NCBI GenBank assembly: GCA_002402635.1
Contig: DHGE01000120.1
Coordinates: 22,341 to 51,131, forward strand
Direction: 5' to 3'
Length of the DNA: 28,791 bases
Origin: Deferribacterales bacterium UBA4806
Lineage (GTDB): Bacteria > Chrysiogenota > Deferribacteres > Deferribacterales > UBA228
Within the stretch, counting starts at the first letter, position 1; every line of letters starts with the position of its first letter. A program made the translations under genes and the position numbers. The notes below the pieces were generated by a model. The model did no database searches. It was not told the DNA's origin and saw nothing but the letters and a program-made list of their open reading frames with translations. Of the stretch, positions 1 through 8,095 are shown one piece after another.

Positions 1-807
1 TTACTGCCTCTTCGTAAAATATTTGATCTATATATTAATATAAGACCTATAAGGATATACAAAAGCCTTAAAGAGATTTCGCCAATAAAGAATAGAATTA
101 TAGATAAAGGTGTTGATTTTGTTATATTTAGGGAGTTAACGGGAGGCATTTATTTTGGCGATCCCAAATTTATCTCAAAGGAAAGGGATTATGCTATCGA
201 TACAATGAAATATACTTCCATAGAAATTGACAGAATTGTAGATGTTGCCTTTAGAACAGCAAAATTAAGAATGAACAAAATAACAAGTATAGACAAAGCT
301 AATGTACTTTCAACTAGTTTGCTATGGAGAGAGAGAGTCAATATATTGAATAAAGAAAAGTTTCCAGATATTTCAGTGAATCATATGTATGTTGACAATG
401 CAGCTATGCAAATAATAAGGGATCCCTCTTTTTTTGATGTTATTGTTACTGAAAATATGTTTGGTGATATTTTGAGTGATGAGTCAGCTGTACTATCAGG
501 TTCCTTAGGTCTTTTGGCATCGGCTTCAATAAATAACAAAATGTTTGGTTTGTATGAGCCTGTTCATGGATCTGCACCAGATATCGCAGGAAAAAATGTG
601 GCAAATCCCATTGCAGCTATACTGTCAGCTGCATTAATGTTACGTTATTCTTTTAATCGAGATGATTTAGCATGCCGAATTGAAAGTGCAGTAGAAAAAG
701 TCCTAGATGAAGGATATTCAACTTCCGATATATTTTCTCATGAAAGCAATCAGAAGCTTGTTACAACAACTGAATTTGGGGATTTAGTTTCTAAGAGTAT
801 TGTTTAA
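1..807 (+). CDS. leuB: 3-isopropylmalate dehydrogenase, 5' end cut by the window
   Basis: LeuB oxidatively decarboxylates 3-isopropylmalate with NAD in leucine synthesis, in the cytoplasm. The frame is open from base 1, so 268 codons are visible and about 90 N-terminal residues lie outside the window; the ATG at 205 is internal. Visible family signatures in order: RELTGGIYFG (substrate-binding Arg and catalytic Tyr), the KANVL segment with the catalytic Lys, ENMFGDILSDE with the two metal-binding Asp, GSLGLLASAS, and EPVHGSAPDIAGKN, which binds NAD. These follow the LeuB pattern better than isocitrate or tartrate dehydrogenase relatives, but the N-terminal substrate-specificity loop is missing. 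The gene ends 70 bases before a hairpin terminator and converges on cydB. Nothing else of a leu operon is visible. Confidence 0.95.
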   Translation, partial: LLPLRKIFDLYINIRPIRIYKSLKEISPIKNRIIDKGVDFVIFRELTGGIYFGDPKFISKERDYAIDTMKYTSIEIDRIVDVAFRTAKLRMNKITSIDKANVLSTSLLWRERVNILNKEKFPDISVNHMYVDNAAMQIIRDPSFFDVIVTENMFGDILSDESAVLSGSLGLLASASINNKMFGLYEPVHGSAPDIAGKNVANPIAAILSAALMLRYSFNRDDLACRIESAVEKVLDEGYSTSDIFSHESNQKLVTTTEFGDLVSKSIV

Positions 808-877
808 AATAAATTTAACAAATAATTGCTCTAAATAAGATTAGATATACTTTATACTTTTGTGTTTATTTATTATA

Positions 878-917
878 AAAATTACAGCAATAGCTTTATA
901 GCTATTGCTGTAATTTT
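878..917. terminator. bidirectional intrinsic terminator between leuB and cydB
   Basis: Perfect inverted repeat: an 18-bp stem (878-895 pairing with 900-917) around a 4-base loop TTAT. The central pairs are AGCAATAGCT against AGCTATTGCT, with A-runs on the left and T-runs on the right, so each strand gives a stem followed by U. It lies between the convergent leuB and cydB stops and ends only 4 bases from the cydB stop codon. It probably ends both transcripts. Confidence 0.88.
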
Positions 918-921
918 AGAT

Positions 922-1959
922 TTAGTAGGCTTCACCTTTAGAGTTAATGATATCCTCTTTAGTAACAGGTTTACTGAAAACAATATAATTCCATATCTGA
1001 TATATTAATATAATTGGGACAAATATGATTATAACAATAGTCATAACTTTTAATGTATAGAGGCTGGATGATGAATTGTATATTGTCAGGCTATACTCAG
1101 GAGAAATAGAAGAGGGTATCATGTTTGGAAATAATCCAGTTATTCCTGTAAAAACAACTGTTAGAATTGTAAGGCATGATGAAAAAAATGCTGTAACATA
1201 GCACTTGATCATGGCAATTCGAATAAAAATAAGAGAAATAACGGCTATTAATGGAACTATAAACCAAATTGGTTTTTTGAAGTAATTATTATATAAATCT
1301 GTATAAAAGTAAGTTCCTATCAAAAATATAACAGCGATAATAAGTAAGAATATCCATAGTTTTTTTGATAGGTTTTTAGCTCTTAATGATAAATCATTAG
1401 TTGTTTTAATTGATAACCACAATGAACCATGCAGTAGAAATAATAATAGAAATAACAGTCCAGTTAGAAGCCCATAGGCATTTAAAAGAGTAAAAAGATT
1501 TCCATGATAGCCATTACTGTCAATTGGTAATCCCATAAATATATTACCAAAAGCTACTCCAAAAAGAAGTGTTGCAACAAAACTTGAGATGGTTATTACA
1601 ATATCCCAAAAATTCTTCCACTTTTCTTTGTCTATTTTGCTTCTAAATTCAAAGGACACTCCTCTGCATATTAATGCAAAAAGAATTATTAGAAGAGGTG
1701 TGTATAGCCAACTGAACATGTATGCATAAGTAGTGGGGAAAGCCGCAAAGGTTGCTCCCCCTGCTGTAACAAGCCAAACCTCATTACCATCCCAGACAGG
1801 ACCCAATGTGTTTATAATAATTCTTCTTTCTGTATCATTTTTTCCTAAAAATATGTGTAAAATGCCTGAACCAAGATCAAAGCCATCTAACATAAAATAC
1901 ATTGCCCACAAAAGACCCCATAGTGCAAACCATATAAGTTGATATACATTTAAATCCAT
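922..1959 (-). CDS. cydB: cytochrome bd ubiquinol oxidase subunit II
   Basis: CydB is the second membrane subunit of cytochrome bd, which oxidises quinol and reduces oxygen to water with high affinity. The 345-residue protein is hydrophobic, with about eight or nine membrane segments. It has the family N-terminus (FMLDGFDLGSGIL), then GPVWDGNEVWLVTAGG near residues 53-68 and an ICRGVSFEFRSK segment near residues 97-108. Length is normal. The ATG is preceded by AGGGAGGT at good spacing, and the gap to cydA is 15 bp, so the two are co-transcribed. A terminator follows the stop almost at once, which leaves no room for a cydX-type small subunit; no cydCD is visible either. Confidence 0.95.
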   Translation of the reverse strand: MDLNVYQLIWFALWGLLWAMYFMLDGFDLGSGILHIFLGKNDTERRIIINTLGPVWDGNEVWLVTAGGATFAAFPTTYAYMFSWLYTPLLIILFALICRGVSFEFRSKIDKEKWKNFWDIVITISSFVATLLFGVAFGNIFMGLPIDSNGYHGNLFTLLNAYGLLTGLLFLLLFLLHGSLWLSIKTTNDLSLRAKNLSKKLWIFLLIIAVIFLIGTYFYTDLYNNYFKKPIWFIVPLIAVISLIFIRIAMIKCYVTAFFSSCLTILTVVFTGITGLFPNMIPSSISPEYSLTIYNSSSSLYTLKVMTIVIIIFVPIILIYQIWNYIVFSKPVTKEDIINSKGEAY

Positions 1960-1974
1960 ATAAACCTCCCTAAA

Positions 1975-3282
1975 TTATTGAGGACCCTTTTTAGATATTT
2001 TTGCTAATAAATAAATATCTATGACAGCTAGAGTGCCATAAAACAAAACAAAACCTATGAGAGATGTAAATACCTGTGAAGAAGTCACAGATTTAGAGAT
2101 AGCGTCGTTAGTTTTTAGAAGGCCGTAAACAATCCAAGGTTGTCTACCAACTTCAGCCAAAGCCCAGCCTAATTCACCTATTATATAGGGGACTGGTATG
2201 AAAAATAATAGTAGTTTTAAAAACCACTTTTTTGATTCTATTGTATCTTTTTTAGAATAATAAAAGGCAAGTATGGCAAGTATTATAAATATAGAACTGA
2301 ATATTACCATAAGCCTGAAACTGAGGAATGTAAGCATTACAGGAGGTCTTTCATCTTTTGGGAAATCTTTTAAACCTTTAATCGTTCCATCAATTTTATG
2401 TGTTGCAAGCAATGATAAAAGTTTAGGAATTGGCAAGGCTTCTATACTGTTTTTTTCTTCACTTTCATTTGGTAGCGCAAGCAAATATATGGGAACACCA
2501 CTCGATGTCTCCCAATGTGCTTCCATTGCTGCAAGCTTAGTGGGTTGAACTTTTGAAACTTCATAGGCATGCCAGTCACCAACAAAAAATTCCAATAATG
2601 TTACAACTAAAGCAAATATAGATGCCATCCTGAAGGATTTTTTAAATATTGATTGGTGAGATTTCTTTAAGAGGTGATAAGCGGAGATTCCCATTATGAA
2701 AAAAGCAGCAACTATATATCCTGACAATACAGTATGTAAGAATTTACTCCAAGCATATGGAGAAAAAATTAATGCTGCAAAGCTTACCATTTCTGCTCTG
2801 TCATTATTTAATATAAAACCCACAGGATTCTGCATCCAGGCATTTGCAACTAGTATCCAGAGGGCTGACATATTAGAGCCTAAGACAACCATCCATATAG
2901 CGAAACAGTGCGTTTTTTTAGATAGTTTATTCCAGCCGAAAATCCACATACCTAAAAAAGTTGATTCTAGGAAAAATGCAACTGTAGCTTCAATAGCTAA
3001 GGGAGCTCCAAAAACATCTCCAACAAATCGTGAATATTCAGCCCAATTCATACCAAACTGAAATTCTAAAGTGATACCAGTAACGATACCAACTGCAAAA
3101 TTAATAAGAAAAAGCTTACCCCAGAATTTCGCCATGGTCTTGTATTCTTCATTGTTTGTTTTTACATAAATCGTTTCCATAATTGCAATGAGAACAACTA
3201 AACCAAGGGTAAGCGGAACAAAAATGAAATGAAACATTGCTGTCATTGCAAATTGCCATCTAGCAAGAAGCACAGCATCCAT
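1975..3282 (-). CDS. cydA: cytochrome bd ubiquinol oxidase subunit I
   Basis: CydA carries the three haems and the quinol site of cytochrome bd. At 435 residues it is a short-Q-loop form. Residues that fit known ligands by alignment from memory: His18 (haem b595), His183 in KFLHT and Met325 in SFRLM (haem b558), and Glu98 and Glu106 (proton path). The quinol-loop segment VQPTKLAAMEAHWET around residues 245-259 is present, as is GRQPW at 379-383. The start ATG follows AAGGAGGT. It lies 62 bp downstream of a frameshifted Rrf2 regulator gene on the same strand, with no obvious terminator between them, so one transcript from the promoter near 3777-3804 is likely. Confidence 0.96.
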   Translation of the reverse strand: MDAVLLARWQFAMTAMFHFIFVPLTLGLVVLIAIMETIYVKTNNEEYKTMAKFWGKLFLINFAVGIVTGITLEFQFGMNWAEYSRFVGDVFGAPLAIEATVAFFLESTFLGMWIFGWNKLSKKTHCFAIWMVVLGSNMSALWILVANAWMQNPVGFILNNDRAEMVSFAALIFSPYAWSKFLHTVLSGYIVAAFFIMGISAYHLLKKSHQSIFKKSFRMASIFALVVTLLEFFVGDWHAYEVSKVQPTKLAAMEAHWETSSGVPIYLLALPNESEEKNSIEALPIPKLLSLLATHKIDGTIKGLKDFPKDERPPVMLTFLSFRLMVIFSSIFIILAILAFYYSKKDTIESKKWFLKLLLFFIPVPYIIGELGWALAEVGRQPWIVYGLLKTNDAISKSVTSSQVFTSLIGFVLFYGTLAVIDIYLLAKISKKGPQ

Positions 3283-3344
3283 ATATAACCTCCTTGTAAA
3301 ATTAAAATAATAACAAACTTATCATAAATAAAATTTTAACTTAT

Positions 3345-3757
3345 TTATGTAATATTCTCAAATGTTAAATCTTTTAGTTTTACTTCTTGCAGCTTTTTAT
3401 CAATAAAACTTTTGCATTCTCTAAATATTTTATAAGCTTGACATATATTTTTTAAATCATAACATTTGCCATTAAAATCATGACAACTGCTAATATCATA
3501 GCTAATATTCAATTTTTGAAATATTTCATAAATATTTGTATTTATGTATTTCCTATTTATAATTATACCACCATTTTTCCTTTTTTTGTTAAAACTAGAT
3601 CCTTTGATTTTAAAATCTGTATTATTTTTATTAACATAGTTCTCCCAATAAATAAACTATTACTTAACGAGCTCATATTAGTGGGGTTATTTGTTTGTTG
3701 AGGTTTAATAAGCACTCTTACTGCATAATCTGATTCTTTGCTAATTATCTTTTTCAT
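3345..3757 (-). pseudogene. Rrf2-family transcriptional regulator, frameshifted (candidate Fe-S sensor)
   Basis: The intact frame from ATG 3757 gives only 64 codons, with the Rrf2 start (SKESDYAVRVL) and winged-helix region up to LTKKGK, then stops at 3563. Adding one base in the A5 run (complement of 3574-3578) restores 137 residues running through KNGGIIINRK to a stop at 3345. Rrf2 proteins normally have this RGxxGG wing. The restored protein has Cys92, Cys99 and Cys106, close to the cluster ligands of IscR (92, 98, 104), so an Fe-S-binding sensor of oxygen, NO or cluster status is a reasonable inference. It sits directly upstream of cydA in the same direction and may regulate cydAB. The break could be a real mutation, a slippage-prone run or a sequencing error. 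Confidence 0.85.
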
Positions 3758-3776
3758 AGTTTACCAATTAGGGAAA

Positions 3777-3804
3777 TATTTAATCTAAAGTTTACTATTG
3801 TCAA
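3777..3804 (-). promoter_or_regulatory. sigma70-type promoter of the rrf2-cydAB unit
   Basis: On the minus strand, TTGACA (3799-3804) is followed after 16 bases by TAAATA (3777-3782), about 20 bases before the regulator ATG. The -35 is consensus and the -10 is moderate. An imperfect dyad TTAG...CTAA overlaps and follows the -10, a possible self-regulation site; that part is weak. Confidence 0.55.
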
Positions 3805-3818
3805 GAAGTAAAATTATA

Positions 3819-4526
3819 TTAATTTAATTTTAAACCAATGAAGACCAATTCAACCCTTCTATTTAAGCTTCTATTTTTTTCTGAGATATTTGGATATAAA
3901 GGTTTTGTCTCCCCGTAGCCGATAGCTATGAGGCGTCCTGGGTCTATATCTGTTTTGTTCTTAAAATATTTCATTACACTAATTGAACGTGCAATAGAGA
4001 GCTCCCAATTGTTTGCATATAGTGATGTATGAATGGGTACATCGTCGGTATGCCCTTCTATTCTTATTTTAAAATCAGTATGAGCTAACATGTCTACAAT
4101 TTTATTTAATACTTTTGAAGCATCGCTCTTTAATTTTGCACTCCCTGAATCAAAAAGTAATTGTTCAGAAATATTAATATGAAGACCTTCAGCACCCTGA
4201 CTTACTGAAACTCCTTCTATTGTAGAGACTTTTTTTACTATATTAAATATGGGAACAATTGAAGATTTTTTAATAGATGCTCCAGGTTTATCTGTCGGCA
4301 CATTACCAGTTTCTGGAGGTACTTCTGATTTAGGAGGAGTTCCTGAAAAAAAATCTCCAAACATTTTAAGTTTTTCTACGTCAGCCACCGATAGAGAAAA
4401 GGCCATAATGAAAAATATAAGAATATTCGTAAGCATATCAATATATGCTATACGCCATTCATCACCTGCTTGTTCTTCCTTTTGTTTTTTAAATTTGTTA
4501 ATGCCTTTAATTGAGGGTTTACCCAA
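3819..4526 (-). CDS. motB: flagellar motor stator protein MotB
   Basis: MotB forms the flagellar stator with MotA, couples ion flow to rotation and anchors the stator to peptidoglycan. The 235-residue protein has a charged N-terminus, one membrane segment at about 27-47 with the ion-binding Asp30 (AYIDML), a Pro-rich linker at about 63-83, and a C-terminal OmpA-type peptidoglycan-binding domain with EGHTDDVPI, NWELSIARS and NRSLNRRVE. The start is TTG, because the first in-frame ATG is within the membrane segment; an AAGGA about 10 bases upstream supports TTG. It is the last gene of flbD-motA-motB, 31 bp after motA. I see no hairpin after its stop, so some read-through into the cyd unit is possible. 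Confidence 0.93.
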   Translation of the reverse strand: MGKPSIKGINKFKKQKEEQAGDEWRIAYIDMLTNILIFFIMAFSLSVADVEKLKMFGDFFSGTPPKSEVPPETGNVPTDKPGASIKKSSIVPIFNIVKKVSTIEGVSVSQGAEGLHINISEQLLFDSGSAKLKSDASKVLNKIVDMLAHTDFKIRIEGHTDDVPIHTSLYANNWELSIARSISVMKYFKNKTDIDPGRLIAIGYGETKPLYPNISEKNRSLNRRVELVFIGLKLN

Positions 4527-4557
4527 TTCTTAAGTTCCTTATGATAAAGTAAATTTA

Positions 4558-5373
4558 TTAAATATTAGTTTGTTTTGTTGATGAAGTAGTTTTTAATGAT
4601 TTTCTCTGGTTATATGGTAGCATGGCTTCCATTCTTTGCCTAACAACCTGGGCAGGGTCTCCTGCCTGTAAGGCTAAGAAGCCTTCTAAAAGCAACATTT
4701 TCTCGGATGTTTCTTCTTCAGATCTTCTCCCAAGTTTTTGGGATATGGGAGCAAATATAAGATAAGCAAGTGTTATTCCGTAAAGGGTTGCACATAGGGC
4801 CATTGACATTCCTCCTGCCATCTTTGCAATCGTTTCTGGCCCTGCATTCCCTTCTCCTAAGGCACCTAGCATTTGAATTATACCAATTACAGCACCGATT
4901 AATCCAAAAGCAGGCCCTGCAGCTATACCGAAACGAAAAATATCTTGTCCAACCTTATTTCTCTCCATTGTTGCTTCAATATCTTTTATCATAATATCTT
5001 GAAATTTCTCAGAGTCGGTACCATCTGCAATTAATTGGCAGGCTTGTTTATAAAATGCATCGTTTAATCTATCTGCCACGTATTCCATAGCTATTAAGCC
5101 ATCTTTTCTTATCATCCTTGCATAATCTTCAAACATGTCAACCAGTTTTTCTTGATCGATTCTATTTCTAACAAAAAAAACTTCCTTTAGATATTTTATA
5201 ACTTTTAAAACATCTTTCATAGGATAGGCGAGGCAGATTGAGGCTATTACACCTCCCACAGCTATCATTAATCCATGGATACTAACATATAGAGAGGCAT
5301 TGCCCTCAAGCATTATAGCCCCAATAATTAATGCAATTCCAACTATAAGACCTATAGCACTAGCAAAATCCAT
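4558..5373 (-). CDS. motA: flagellar motor stator protein MotA
   Basis: MotA is the ion-channel partner of MotB and pushes on the rotor protein FliG. The 271-residue protein has two N-terminal membrane segments (about 4-22 and 29-50), a cytoplasmic loop with conserved charged residues (YARMIRKDGLIAMEYVAD, the region touching FliG), and two C-terminal membrane segments. The third carries AGPAFGLIGAVIGIIQML with its conserved Pro. Length is typical. ATG with GAGG just upstream. The gap to flbD is 9 bp and to motB 31 bp, an operon. Whether the motor uses protons or sodium cannot be decided from the sequence. Confidence 0.95.
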   Translation of the reverse strand: MDFASAIGLIVGIALIIGAIMLEGNASLYVSIHGLMIAVGGVIASICLAYPMKDVLKVIKYLKEVFFVRNRIDQEKLVDMFEDYARMIRKDGLIAMEYVADRLNDAFYKQACQLIADGTDSEKFQDIMIKDIEATMERNKVGQDIFRFGIAAGPAFGLIGAVIGIIQMLGALGEGNAGPETIAKMAGGMSMALCATLYGITLAYLIFAPISQKLGRRSEEETSEKMLLLEGFLALQAGDPAQVVRQRMEAMLPYNQRKSLKTTSSTKQTNI

Positions 5374-5382
5374 ATATACCTC

Positions 5383-5583
5383 TTATGAATTTGAAAATAT
5401 ATTAGAAAATATATTTTTCTTATACTCAATAAATAGTTCTTTAACTTTATCCGGCTTTTCTTTGACAACAATTTTCTTTTTTGTAGTAAGTGTTATTATT
5501 GCGTTTGTATGTCCTTCAATAGTTTCTATAATCTCAGGGTTAATATAGATCCCTTCACCATTAACATTTGTTAATAATATCAT
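5383..5583 (-). CDS. flbD: FlbD-family flagellar protein
   Basis: This 66-residue cytoplasmic protein matches the small FlbD family found next to motA in many flagellated bacteria. Visible signs are the start MILLTNVNGEGIYINPE, then IETIEGHTNAIITLTTKKK and a VKE.PDKV segment, which cover nearly the whole family length. Its biochemical role is poorly known. It is the first gene of flbD-motA-motB. The family N-terminus fits the ATG at 5583 exactly, yet there is no Shine-Dalgarno sequence, and the promoter -10 is only 9 bases away, so the transcript should begin about three bases before the ATG. It is unrelated to the Caulobacter regulator of the same name. Confidence 0.88.
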   Translation of the reverse strand: MILLTNVNGEGIYINPEIIETIEGHTNAIITLTTKKKIVVKEKPDKVKELFIEYKKNIFSNIFSNS

Positions 5584-5592
5584 GATTTTTAA

Positions 5593-5621
5593 AGTATATT
5601 TTTTAATTTATATGATGTCAA
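5593..5621 (-). promoter_or_regulatory. near-consensus sigma70 promoter of flbD-motA-motB
   Basis: On the minus strand, TTGACA (5616-5621), a 17-base spacer and TATACT (5593-5598). The expected start point is near 5586, while the flbD ATG is 5583-5581, giving a nearly leaderless mRNA. I see no sigma54 (GG...GC) or sigma28-like box here. Confidence 0.75.
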
Positions 5622-5664
5622 TATAATGTAATACTGTACTGGAAAACTTTTAATTAAAGATAAT

Positions 5665-6414
5665 CTATAAATTTCTATTTATGCTACAATATATTGCAAA
5701 TTGTTTTGCAATTCTTGGGCTTCTACCTCCTCTATCTATTGCAAAATTTTCAGCTTCTGCTAGAAGGTCATCATGGCTGCATATTGATAGTCTATTTAAA
5801 TAAAATTTCACTATTTCTAAATATTCTTTACGTGTTAATACTGGAAAGGGTATTACCAACCCAAAACGAGCAAATAGAGAAAGTTGTTCATTTATAATAT
5901 CAGAATTGTAAATATCATTACTGTCATTAATAGTATTTTCTTTAATAATATGTCTTTTATTTGAAGTAGCCACATACATGCAATTGTGTGGTGTTTCTTC
6001 AAGGCCTCCTTCCATGGTTGATTTAAATTTTCTAAAATATAAATCATCTTCATCAAAGGATATGTCATCAAAGAATATTAAAAAATAGAGGTTGCTATTT
6101 TCTCTAATGTATTTATATAGCTTATATATTGTTTGTATGGTTTCCTGTGGGAATTCTATGACCTTTAATCCCTGATTTTTATATAGATAAAGCAACATCT
6201 TAATAAGTGAAGATTTCCCTGTTCCCCTGGGACCCCACAAAAACATATGAAGATATGGCTTGTTCTGAATAAAACTTTCTATATTTTTCTTAGAAATATT
6301 TTTTTGGTTATCAATAAATAGAAGATTGTTTTCCTTTACAAGTTCTATCTGCTCAATTGGTTCAAACTTAGAATCTATCCATCTAAAAGCTATAGGAGTA
6401 ATTAATTCGTTCAT
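5665..6414 (-). CDS. DUF815-family AAA+ ATPase
   Basis: This 249-residue protein belongs to the DUF815 branch of AAA+ ATPases, whose role is not established. Walker A is GPRGTGKSS at 61-69, Walker B LIFFDDISF at 112-120, followed by the family-typical KFKSTMEGGLEETPHNCMY and an ATSNKRH sensor-1 segment. Near the C-terminus RGGRSPRIAKQFA resembles the sensor-2 helix. There is no signal peptide or membrane segment, so it is cytoplasmic. The ATG lies 2 bp after the hemB stop, so it is translated from the hem operon. A link to haem synthesis is suggested only by position. Compared with longer DUF815 proteins (often near 280 or more residues, from memory), the N-terminal part seems short. Confidence 0.85.
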   Translation of the reverse strand: MNELITPIAFRWIDSKFEPIEQIELVKENNLLFIDNQKNISKKNIESFIQNKPYLHMFLWGPRGTGKSSLIKMLLYLYKNQGLKVIEFPQETIQTIYKLYKYIRENSNLYFLIFFDDISFDEDDLYFRKFKSTMEGGLEETPHNCMYVATSNKRHIIKENTINDSNDIYNSDIINEQLSLFARFGLVIPFPVLTRKEYLEIVKFYLNRLSICSHDDLLAEAENFAIDRGGRSPRIAKQFAIYCSINRNL

Positions 6415-6416
6415 AA

Positions 6417-7382
6417 TTATTGAATTTTAGCTAGCGATTTAGAAAAATAAGATATTATTAAATCAGCTCCTGCTCTTTTAATAGATGTTAATACCTCTAT
6501 AATTATATTTTCTTCATCAATAAATTGCTTTTCAGCCGCAGCTTTTATTAAGGAATATTCACCTGAAACATTATAAGCAGCAATAGGAACATAAAAATAT
6601 TCTTTAAAATCTCTTATAATATCAAGATAAGCAAGAGCAGGCTTCACAATTAAAATGTCTGCACCTTCTTCTATATCTAACATACCCTCTTTTATGGCTT
6701 CTCGCCTGTTGGCTGGATCCATTTGATATGTTTTTCTGTCACCAAATTTTGGAGTGCTCTCAGCTGCATCTCTAAAGGGACCATAAAATGCTGAGGCATA
6801 TTTTGCAGAATAGCTCATGATTGGTATATGGGTGAATCCATTTTCATCTAATAAATGTCTTATAGCACTTACCCTACCATCCATCATATCGCTGGGAGCT
6901 ACCATGTCAGCACCGGCCTTAACGTGTGATAGAGCTTGCCTTGCAATATATTTTAATGTTTCATCATTATCAACATAATTGTTTTTTATAATGCCGCAGT
7001 GCCCATGATCTGTGTATTCGCAAAGGCAAACATCGGTAATTATGTAAAGATTAGTATTTTCTTTTAATGCCCTTATTGTTTTCTGAATAATACCATTGCT
7101 TTCATAGGCTGATGATCCAATTGCATCTTTTTTTTCTGGTATTCCAAATAAAATAACTGCTGGTATACCTAACTTGTCCACTTCTATAGCCTCTTGTACA
7201 GCTGAATCTATGTCTAACTGATAAATTTCTGGCATAGATCTAATTTCTTGTTTTTTATCAATAAGTTCTGATACAAATATAGGGTATATAAAATTATCTA
7301 TTGAAAGTTGTGTTTCTTTAACCATTTTTCTTATTTTATTATTGTACCTGAGCCTTCTGGGCCTTAATTCAGGAAATTTCAT
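6417..7382 (-). CDS. hemB: porphobilinogen synthase (delta-aminolevulinic acid dehydratase)
   Basis: HemB condenses two 5-aminolevulinate molecules to porphobilinogen. The 321-residue protein shows the Zn-binding cysteines Cys119, Cys121 and Cys129 (CLCEYTDHGHC), so it is the Zn-dependent class rather than the Mg-only Asp-rich class. The two Schiff-base lysines are Lys194 (YSAKYASAFYGPFRDA) and Lys247 (ILIVKPALAYLD). The APSDMMDGRV segment is also present. The start overlaps the hemD stop by 4 bases (ATGA), typical of translational coupling. It is the last haem enzyme gene of the operon, with the DUF815 ATPase gene after it. Confidence 0.97.
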   Translation of the reverse strand: MKFPELRPRRLRYNNKIRKMVKETQLSIDNFIYPIFVSELIDKKQEIRSMPEIYQLDIDSAVQEAIEVDKLGIPAVILFGIPEKKDAIGSSAYESNGIIQKTIRALKENTNLYIITDVCLCEYTDHGHCGIIKNNYVDNDETLKYIARQALSHVKAGADMVAPSDMMDGRVSAIRHLLDENGFTHIPIMSYSAKYASAFYGPFRDAAESTPKFGDRKTYQMDPANRREAIKEGMLDIEEGADILIVKPALAYLDIIRDFKEYFYVPIAAYNVSGEYSLIKAAAEKQFIDEENIIIEVLTSIKRAGADLIISYFSKSLAKIQ

Positions 7383-8095
7383 TTTATTTCACCTCTTTGT
7401 AATTTTATTAGTATATTTAGAATGCCATCTTCTGTAAATTCGTCTGGGTATAAAGGATTTAGTCCTCTTTCTTCCAAAAAAAGTGCAGTTCTTTTCCCAA
7501 TGCATACATACTTTATTGCTGTAGCTATTGTAAAATCAAATTGTTCAAATAAAGACTTGGCTGCTGATGGAGAAAACAATGTTACTGCATCTATAGCATG
7601 TTGTCTTATAAAAGTATCTATATAATTGTTTTTATATACTATAGGTATAGTGTCGTAAACATCAATTGACAATACATAATTATTATAATCTTGGCAAAAG
7701 CTTTCAAAATTCTTATCTCTAATTGTCGAACCAGGAATTAATATCCTTTTATTTTTTATGTTATGTTCAATGAAAAGATGTCGTAAACCTTCACTGGAAA
7801 ATACCTTGGGGATTAGGTTTACTTCTATTTCCTTAGCTCTTAAAAAATTTGCAGTTTTCGTTCCTATCGCTATTATCTGTGTTCTTTTTAAATTGAAGTT
7901 TTTTAAAGTGTTGATGAAATATTTACAAGTATTTTGGCTGGTTAATATAATATAATCAAAATTATATTCTTTCAGATGAAATTCTACAGGCAAAATTTCA
8001 ATGAGAGGTAACAGAAAAGGATGGAACTTATTTTTAGACAATTTATTTAAAAAGCTAATAGTTTGTTCAATGGGTCTTGTTATTAATATATTCAT
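7379..8095 (-). CDS. hemD: uroporphyrinogen-III synthase
   Basis: HemD closes hydroxymethylbilane to uroporphyrinogen III with inversion of ring D. HemD proteins are poorly conserved. This 238-residue protein has the usual length and two-lobed pattern: ITRP near the N-terminus, ILTSQNTCKYFINTL (the SxNA/VxxF-like segment) and IAIGTKTANFLR in the first half, then AVTLFSPSAAKSLFEQF and VCIGKRTALFLEERG in the second. The call is firm from position: it starts on the base after the hemC stop and overlaps hemB by 4 bases. The protein stands alone and is not fused to a uroporphyrinogen methyltransferase, as it is in some relatives. Confidence 0.92.
   Translation of the reverse strand: MNILITRPIEQTISFLNKLSKNKFHPFLLPLIEILPVEFHLKEYNFDYIILTSQNTCKYFINTLKNFNLKRTQIIAIGTKTANFLRAKEIEVNLIPKVFSSEGLRHLFIEHNIKNKRILIPGSTIRDKNFESFCQDYNNYVLSIDVYDTIPIVYKNNYIDTFIRQHAIDAVTLFSPSAAKSLFEQFDFTIATAIKYVCIGKRTALFLEERGLNPLYPDEFTEDGILNILIKLQRGEIK

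Noticed and set aside
3480..3701. 73-codon plus-strand frame opposite the Rrf2 gene
   Set aside because: It overlaps the frameshifted regulator in antisense; hydrophobic, low-complexity translation with no ribosome site or homology pattern.
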